In this document: positions 53,501 through 62,500 of the stretch, one piece after another | Layout of the letters: the number at the start of each line of letters is the position of its first letter | Position numbering within the stretch: the first letter of the stretch is position 1 | Origin: a bacterium | Lineage (GTDB): Bacteria; Oederibacteriota; CAKKQC01 | Reading direction: 5' to 3' | Assembly (NCBI GenBank): GCA_919901855.1 | Contig: CAKKQC010000040.1 | Location: forward strand, 124,001-188,000 | DNA length: 64,000 nt | Made by a program: the position numbers and the translations under genes | Notes under the pieces: generated by a model | Seen by the model: the letters and a program-made list of their open reading frames with translations, nothing else | What the model was told of the DNA's origin: nothing | The model's database searches: none

Positions 53501-56500
53501 GGACTCGTCGGCGGCGGCAACTGGCGGATCCGGAAGTACGACGCGACACTGACCGTCCTGCTGGCGTCCACGGACTATGACGGACCGGGATCGGGCACCG
53601 ATCTCGCGAACGGCGTGGTCGTCGATGCGGCCGGCGGGATCGTCGTCGTGGGACTCGAGCGAGGTTCCGCGGGGAGCGACAACTGGCGCATCCGGCGTTA
53701 CGACGCGACACTCTCGACCCTCCTGGCGGCGACGGACTATGACGGGCCCGCGAACGGGGCGGATGCCGCCCTCGCGGTGGCCCGGGACCCGGCGGGCGGG
53801 GTCGTCGTGGTCGGTCGCGAAGACGGGAGCGCGGGCGGATACAACTGGCGCGTCCGGCGGTACGACGTGACGTTGTCGACGCTTCTCGCCACGACGGATT
53901 ACAACGGTGCGGTGGGCAATGTCGACATCGCGACCGCGGTGGCCGTGGACCGGGATGGACGGATCTTCGTGGCGGGGTCCGAGTGGACTCCGGGCGGAGG
54001 CGACAACACCCGCGTGCGCTGCTACGACTCGTCCCTTCAGTTCCTGAAGGCGTCCGCCATGTTCGACAGCCCGATCACGGCGCTGGACACGGCGGCCGGG
54101 GCGTCGCTGGACTCGTCGGGGAATCTCGTGCTCGCGGGATACGAGGTCGGCGCCGGGAGTACCTACGACTGGTGGGTCCGCAAGCTCGACAACGCGCTGA
54201 ATCCGGTGGGAGCGAAGATCTCGCATGACGGTCTTCTGGCCGGCTACGACATCCTCAGGGCAGTGGCCGCCAACGGCACCGCGTCCGTGTATGTGACGGG
54301 CGTCGAGACGGTGCGGGACGAGAACAGCAATGCCGCGGTGGCCCGGTACGAACTCCCGGCCTTCTACCCGCCAGCCGCTCCCGCCGGGCTGACGGCATCG
54401 GGATACCCGGGTTACATCGGGTTGCAGTGGACTCCGGCGGCCGTGGGCACGCGGGCCGTGTCCGGTTACCGGTTCTTCCGCCAGACCTGGGCGGGGGTGA
54501 CGGAGGGGAGCTACCTCGGCCAGGTGTCGGACGGCACGACCAGTACGTTCCAGGATGCGACAGTCGTCGGCGGGGTCCAGTACTTCTACCGCGTTCTCGC
54601 CGTGGACTGGATGGGCGTCGAGTCGGCGATCTCCATGGAAGCGACGGCGACGGCGTGTCCCGGCCTCCTGCCGCTCGTCACGATGGAGCAGGCGCCCGCG
54701 AGCCCGGGCATCGGCGATCTGGTCACATACCGGATCATCGTGACCAACCCGCCCGGCGGGGCCACTGTCACGAACGTGACGGTCTTCGACACCCTGTCGC
54801 CCGTGATCGCCGGGCCCGCGGCCGTCGTCAGGCCGGGACAGGTGGCGGTGTTCTCTCCCGTCGCGGGCGGGACCCTCTTCCGGACGGTCGGGGTGCCGCT
54901 GTCCCCGCTGTCGCCGGGGGCAACCTTCACCTACACGGTCACGGGACGGGTGGCCGCCGTGTGCGGCGTGACGACGGTTGCGAACGTCGCCTTCGTGGAG
55001 ACGTCCGGTCTTTGCGGCGGCGGCGCGATGCTGTCCGGCACCGCCTCCTTCACGGTCAATCCAGCGGCGGCCTCGTTCGCGGTGGCGCAGACGCAGGTGC
55101 CGGCCAGTCCGGGTATCGGCGCGACGGTCACCTACCAGATGGTGGTGACGAACACCGGGGCCGCGACGCTCCTCGACGTCTTGGTCGTCGACACCCTCAC
55201 CGCCGTCGTCGTGGGCGTGACGTCGGCGCAGCCCGCGGGCTTCGGGCCGGTGGTGGCGGGGGTCGCGGGTTCCGCGTCGACCTACACGTTCAGCGGAACC
55301 CGGCTGACCTGGACGACGAAGCCGCCGATGCCGGGGTCGCTCAGCGGGCTCGGAGCCGCGGCGATCAACGAGAGCCTGTACGTCGCGGGCGGAACCAGCG
55401 GCGGCGCGCCGCTCGCCTCGGCCTATCGCTACGACCTGTCTACGGATTCGTGGGCCCCGATCGCGCCGCTGCCGACCGGCCGGACCGGTGTGACTCTTGC
55501 CGCGGTGGGCGGAACGGTCTATGCGTTCGGCGGGTTCGACGGCGGCTCGTACCTCCAGGAGGTCCAGGCGTACGATCCCGCGACCGACACCTGGACACTC
55601 AGGAACAACGCCATGCCCACCGCCCGCAACGGGATGGCGGTCGCGGTCGTCGGCGGGAATGTGTACCTCATCGACGGATTCCAGTCGGGCTCGCCCCAGG
55701 ACGCGGTCGAGGTCTACGATCCAGTCGCGAACACGTGGGCGGTCAAGGCTCCCGATCCCGATCCGCGCACGGGCGCCGGGGCGGGGGTGGCGGGTGGGCT
55801 GATCTACGTCTTCGGCGGCACGGACAGCGGCGGATACACGGCCCTGACCGAGGTCTTCGATCCGGTCGCGAACACGTGGTCTACGAAGGCGTCCCTGCCC
55901 ATGGCGCGCGGCGAGATCGCGGGCGTCAGCCTCAATGGCCGCGTCTACGCCGTCGGAGGCGTGGACGGCGGCGGCTATGGCCCGGCGGTGGTCGAGTATG
56001 ACCCGGCGAACGACCGCTGGGTCGCGCAGCCGAACATGGCGACGGGGCGGGGCAGCCTGGCGTCAACGGCTTTCGCCGGCCGGATCGCCGCGGTCGGCGG
56101 TTTCTCGGGCGTCACCGCCCTCAAGACCCTGGAGCTCGGCGCGCCGGGATTCGGCCCCGGGGCCGTCCTGACCTTCACGATCACGGGGCAGGTCGGGGTG
56201 GTGTGCGGCACGACGGGGGTGTCGAGCACGGCTTTTGCGACAGGGTCCACGGCTTGCGCCGAGCTCGACCAGTTCGGCGGCGTATCCGGATTCGTGCTTG
56301 CGCCGCCGCCCGTGCCGGTGCTCTCGGTCGTGAAAGCGCACGCGCCAGCCTCGCCGCTGCCGGGGACGGCTGTCACCTACACGACCGTCGTCACCAACGC
56401 GGGGGCGTCCACAATCACCGCCCTGGTGGTTACGGACACCCTGGCGGCGGGGCTGACGTTCACCGGGCAGTCGACATCGGCGGGCCTCGCGTGGAACGGG

Positions 56501-59500
56501 GCCACGACGGGCGTGATCGCGTGGTCGGGCACCGTCACGCTCGCGCCGGGGGCCAGCGTGACGGTCATTCTCGACGCGACCGTGGCGTGCGCAGCGGGCA
56601 CGATCTCGAGCACCTCGTGGGCGCGCGGGACGCGCGGCTGTGTGTGGGGTGAGGCCGCGAGTGCGCCCGATGCCTTCACCGTGGTGTCGCCGGGGGCTCT
56701 GGCAGCCGCGGTTTCCGCGCCGGCCATCGTGTCGGTGGGGCAGATCTTTGCCGTCACTCTCACCGCGACCAACACCGGGGGAGCAGCGGTCGGGACGCTC
56801 ACTGCGACCGCGTTCGTGGGGCCGGGGGTCGCAGCCGTCCTGGGGCCGGTGCCGGCGGGCTACGGGGTCTTGGCGCCGGGGTTGGGGGACACCTTCGCAT
56901 GGACCGTGACGGCGACGGCCGCCGGGCCGGTTACCTTCACGCTGACGGCGGCCGGGTTCGCGTGCGGGACGACGACGGTGCTGGCGGCTTCGACGGTGGT
57001 CACGACCGTGCAGACGCCACCCGCACTGGCAGTTCACGTGGCCGCATTCCCCGATCCAGTCGTCCAGGCGAGCACGTTCCTCGTGACCGTCACCGTGACG
57101 AACACGGGTCAGGCGGGGGCCTCCGGGCTCGTCTTCGACGCGTTTGCGCAGGCGGGTGCCGGCGGAGCCTCGTTGTCGTCCGCTCCCGTCCTGCCGGGGG
57201 CCCTCGCCGGGGGAGCGGCGGTAACCCTGACCTGGACGTTCACGGGCTCGACCATCGGGTTGGTTGCCTTTACGGCAACCGTCTCCGGGGTCGACGTGAA
57301 CTCGGGGGCCATGGTGGCCGCCGCCCGGGACACCTCGGTCCCGGTGACGGTCACCTCGCCCTCGTCCCTGGTCGCCGCGATCTACGCGTCCCGCACGTCG
57401 GTCAGCGTCGGGCAGGTCATCGAGCTCAGCCTCACCGTGACTAACACCGGCGGTGTCGCGGCGACGAACGTGGCCGCGGCGGCTTGGCAGTCGGGTGGCG
57501 CGGGGACGGCTACGCTGAGCCCCGCCGCACCGGTGTTGGTGCCCTCCATCGCGACGAACGCGGGCGCTCTCTATACGTGGAGCGTGACGGCCACGGGGGC
57601 GGGCACCCTGTGCCTGTCGGCGACTGCGACCGCGGATGGCCCGATTGTCTCGGGGGCGTCCTCGGTCTGTATCGGCGTGGAGACGCCGGCGTCGCTCGCG
57701 GCAACGGCGACGTTCCTGCCCGCGACCGCGTGCGTGTTCCAGAGCGCGCTCTTCGTCCTAGATGTCGCCAACGCGGGACAGGCCGCGTCGTCCGGGACGA
57801 CCGTGAACCTCTGGCCGTCCGGCGGCGCGGCCGGTTACGTGACGATGGGCCCGAACCCGGCCGGCCCGATCGCGATCCCGGGCGGAGCTTCGGTGTCGTT
57901 CACGTGGACGGTCATGGGCACGTCGGCGGGTACGCTCTCGTTGACGGCGACCGCCTCGGGAGCGGATGTCAATACGGGAGCGGCGGTCGTGACCGCACCC
58001 GCCGCCGCGGGCCCGGTCACGTTCTCCGATCCCGCGGACCTGTCGCCCGGCCTCACGGTTGCCGGGGTCGCGTCGGTGGGGCAGGTGGTGCCGCTCTCGT
58101 TCTCGCTGCGGAACGTCGGCGGCACCGATGCGACCGGTGTGACGCCCAGCGCGACGACGACATCGGGTTCGGGTTTGCTCGGACCGATGGTGCCGGCCAG
58201 TCAGGATGTTCCGGTGGGCGCGACTCGGCTCTTTGCATTCGACTACACGGTCGAGACGCCGGGGGTTCACGTGTTCAGCATCACGGCAACCGGGCTGACG
58301 TGCGGGACCGCGACGACCTCGGCTTACATCACGGGAAGCCTGACGGCCGAAATGCCGGCCGTCCTCTCCGCGACCGCGATCGTGACGACGCCCGCGACGG
58401 TGACGGTGGGAGAGGTCGTGGTCGTGACGATGACCGTCACGAACACGGGGGAGGCGTCCGCGACGGGTGCGGCGGCGAACCTGCTGGCCGCCGGGGCGGC
58501 GGGCCTGCTCGGCGGACCGTACCCGGCCGGTCCCGTGGCGATCGCGGGGGCCGCGAGCCAGACCTTCGTCTGGACCTACACGACGACGGCGGCCGGGGCG
58601 GTAACCTTCACGGCGACCGCGGCGGGGGCGGATGCGAACAGCGGGGTGGTCACGGCCGTCGGGCCTCTCTCGATCCCGGGGGTCATGGTCCTGACGCCGG
58701 CGGGCCTCTCGGCGGCTGTGTCGGTCTCGCCGGCGGCCGTGTGCTCCAGCCAGACCTTCCAGGTGCGCCTCACGATCACGAACTCGGGGATGGCGGGCGC
58801 GACGGGGGTCGACGCGGGCGCGTTCGTGGTGTCGGGCGGCGGCGCGGCGACGCTGGTCGGCGGTCCGACCCCGGCCCTCCCGACCGGACTGGCGGGAGGC
58901 CTCTCGCGCGTGTTCACTTGGACCTTCACGGGTTCCTCGGCGGGCGCCGTCTGGTTCACGACCACGGTCTCCGGGACCGATTCCGTGAACGGGGCCGCTC
59001 TGTCGACGGGCCCCGTGACATCGGCGGCCGAGGCGGTCGCGACGGGCGCCGTTCTCGCGGCGGCGCTCTCCTTCACGCCCGCGGTGGCCTCAGTGGACCA
59101 GGTGGTTGCCGTCGTGCTCACGGTCAGCAACACCGGTGACACGGCCGCGCTCGGGGTCGGCGCGAGCGCGACGACGGTAACGGGGGCGGGCCTCATGGGG
59201 TCCGCGGTTCCGGCGAGCCAGGGTGTGCCCGCGGGTGGGTTCGTGACGTTTGCATGGACGTACACGGCCTCGGGTACGGCGCCCTCGCACGTCTTCAGCG
59301 TGACCGCGTCGGGGACGGCATGCGGCGGGCTGGTGGCGATGGCGGCGACGACCGGGACGCTGCCGGTGGAGACGGCGGCGGCGCTGTCGGGGACCCTGAT
59401 CGTGACGACTTCGGCGATCGTCGAGGTGGGGCAGCTCATCGTGCTCACGATGACGGTGACGAACACGGGGGCCGCGGACGTCACCGGCGTCTATCCGATC

Positions 59501-62500
59501 CTGAGTCCGTCGTCAGGAATCGTCTCCGGCACGCTTCTGTCGCCCGTCGGGCCGGTTGCCGTCGCCGGCGGGGCGGCGCAGACCTTCGTGTGGACCTACA
59601 CCGCGACGGCGAGCGGGTTCGTGTCCTTCGCCGGGAGCGCGGCGGGGGCTGACGAGAACAGCGGTATGGCGGTCGGGACGGGAGCGAAGGTGACGCCCGC
59701 GGTACAGATCATGACGCCGGCGAACGTGTCGGCGGCGATTACGATATCTCCCGTCGGCGTGTGTGTCGGGGAGAGCTTCCAGGTCCGGCTGACCGTGTCG
59801 AACACGGGTGAGGTGGATGTCCTGTCGCTCGACGCCGGGGCTTTCGTGGTTTCCGGCTCCGGGGGAGTGGTCCTGGTCGGTGGGCCGTCGCCCACGCTGC
59901 CGTCCACGGTCGGCGGCGGGCTGACGCGTACGTTCACGTGGACGTTCACGGGAGGGGCTGCCGGAAGCGTCTGGTTCACGACGACGGCCACGGGGTTGGA
60001 CGCGCTGACCTCCGCGGCTCTCTCGACCGGCCCGGTGACGTCGCCGGCGGAGGCGGTCGCGACCGGCGCGGTCCTGTCGGCGGCGGTGTCGTTCACGCCC
60101 GCGGTGGCCTCGGTCGGCCAGCCGGTTGCGGTCACGCTCACGGTCAGCAACACGGGAGACACGGCGGCCACCGGGGTCGCGGTGAGCGCGACCACGGCCA
60201 CGGGGGCGGGGCTCCTGAGCGCGGCGGTGCCGGCCAGCCAGGGCGTGCCGGCGGGCGGATTCGTGACGTATGCGTGGACGTACACGGTCTCGGGCACGGC
60301 GCCCGGGCACATCTTCAGCATGACCGCCTCGGGCACGGCCTGCGGCGGGCTGTTCGTGGGCGCCCCCGCCTCGGGGATCCTGACCGTCCAGGCGGCGGCC
60401 GCGCTCTCGGGGACGCTGATCGTGACGACTCCGGCTATCGTCGAGGTGGGGCAGCTCATCGTGCTCACGATGACGGTCACGAACACGGGGGCCGCGGACG
60501 CCAACGGCGTCTACCCGCTCATGAGCCCGTCCTCCGGCATCGTGTCCGGGACCCTCCTGTCGCCGACATCTCCGGTCGTCCTGGCCTCCAATGCCTCGCA
60601 GACGTTCGTGTGGACGTACACGACGACGGCTGCCGGGTCGGTGTTCTTCGACGGGCGCGCCGATGGGACGGACGCGAACAGCGGCTTCGCCGTGGGGACC
60701 GGTCCGATGCCGGTGCCGGCGACGCAGGTGCTGACGCCTCCGAGCCTGGCGGCCGCGGTCACGGTTGAGCCGGTCTCGGTCTGTTCCGGGCAGGACTTCC
60801 AGGTCCGGCTCACGATTACCAACTCGGGACAGGTGACCGCGAATGGCGTGGATGCGGGTGCCCTCGTGCTCTCGGGCGCGGGCGCGGCCCTCGTCGGCGG
60901 GCCGACACCCGCCCTGCCAATGACCTTCGCCTCGGGTGTGTCCCGGACATTCACCTGGACGTTCACGGGTGCGGCTGCGGGGAGCGTCTGGTTCACGACC
61001 ACGGTCTCGGGAACCGACGCGATCACGGCGGCGGGGCTGTCGACCGGCCCGGTGACTTCGGCGCCGGTCGCGGTTTCCACGCCGGCGATCCTGGTGGCGA
61101 GCGTCTCGGCGCCGACGACGGCGTGCACGAGCTCGGTGGTGACCGTAGTCCTGACGGTGACGAATACGGGCGGCGTGGACGCGACGGTGGTGGCTCCCAG
61201 CGCGACGACGACATCCGGCTCCGGGTCGTTCGGCGCCCCGGCTCCCGCCAGCCAGACGGTGCCCGCAGGCACGATGCGGACCTTCTCGTGGGCCTATACG
61301 GTCGACACGGCGGGGTCGCACGTGTTCAGCGCGACGGCCAGCGGGTTGACGTGTGGATCGTCCGCGGTCTCGGGGGACGCGATGGGGACGCTGGCGGCGA
61401 CCGCCGCGGCCTCGCTGTCGGGGACCCTGATCGTGACGACTCCGGTGCCGACCGAAACGGGCCAGATGATCGTGCTGACGATGACGGTCACGAACACGGG
61501 GATGGCTGTGGCGACGGGGGTCACGGGATCGCTGGTGCCCGGCGCGGCGTTGGGCGTGCTGGCAGGGCCGTTCCCGGCCGGGCCCGTCTCGCTGGCGTCG
61601 AGCACGTCGCAGACGTTCGTCTGGACCTACACGACGACGGGGGCCGGGGGCGTCAGCTTCACGGGTGGCGCGACGGGGACGGATGCCTGCGGGTCGGCGT
61701 TGACCATCGGCTCTCCGGCGACGCCTGCCGTCCAGATCCTGACGCTTCCGAGCCTGGAGGCCGCGGTGACGGTCGAGCCGATCTCCGCGTGCTCGGGGCA
61801 GTCCTTCCAGGTTCGCCTGACGATCACGAACTCGGGTGAGGTGACCGCGAACGGCGTGGACGCGGGCGCCCTCGTGCTCTCGGGCGCGGGCGCGGCCCTC
61901 GTCGGCGGGCCGACGCCCGCTCTGCCGATGGCCATTGCCGGGGGGGTCTCCCGGACATTCACGTGGACTTACACAGGCGCGGCTGCGGGGAGCGTCTGGT
62001 TCACGACCACGGTCTCGGGGACCGATGCGCTCACGGCGGCGGGCCTGACGACCGGTCCGGTGACGTCGGTGCCCGTGACGATCTCCACGCCAGCGGTCCT
62101 TGTTTCGAGCGTCTCGGCTCCGCCGGCCGCCTGCACGGGTTCGGTCGTGACGGTGACGCTGACGGTGACCAACGCGGGCGGCGTGGACGCGATGGCGGTT
62201 TCGCCCAGCGCTACGACGACATCCGGATCGGGGCTGTTCGGCGCCCCGACTCCCGCCAGCCAGACGGTGCCCGCGGGCACGATGCGGACCTTCGCGTGGA
62301 GCTACACGGTAGGGACGGTGGGAGCGCACAGCTTCAGTGCCACGGCGAGCGGGCTGACCTGCGGCTCCTCGGCGGTGTCGGGCGCGGGAGCCGCGAGCCT
62401 GGCCGCGACCGCGGCCGCCGCGTTGTCGGGAACCCTGATCGTGACGACGCCGGTGCCGCTGACCGTGGGCCAGGTCGTCGTGATGACGCTGACGGTGACG

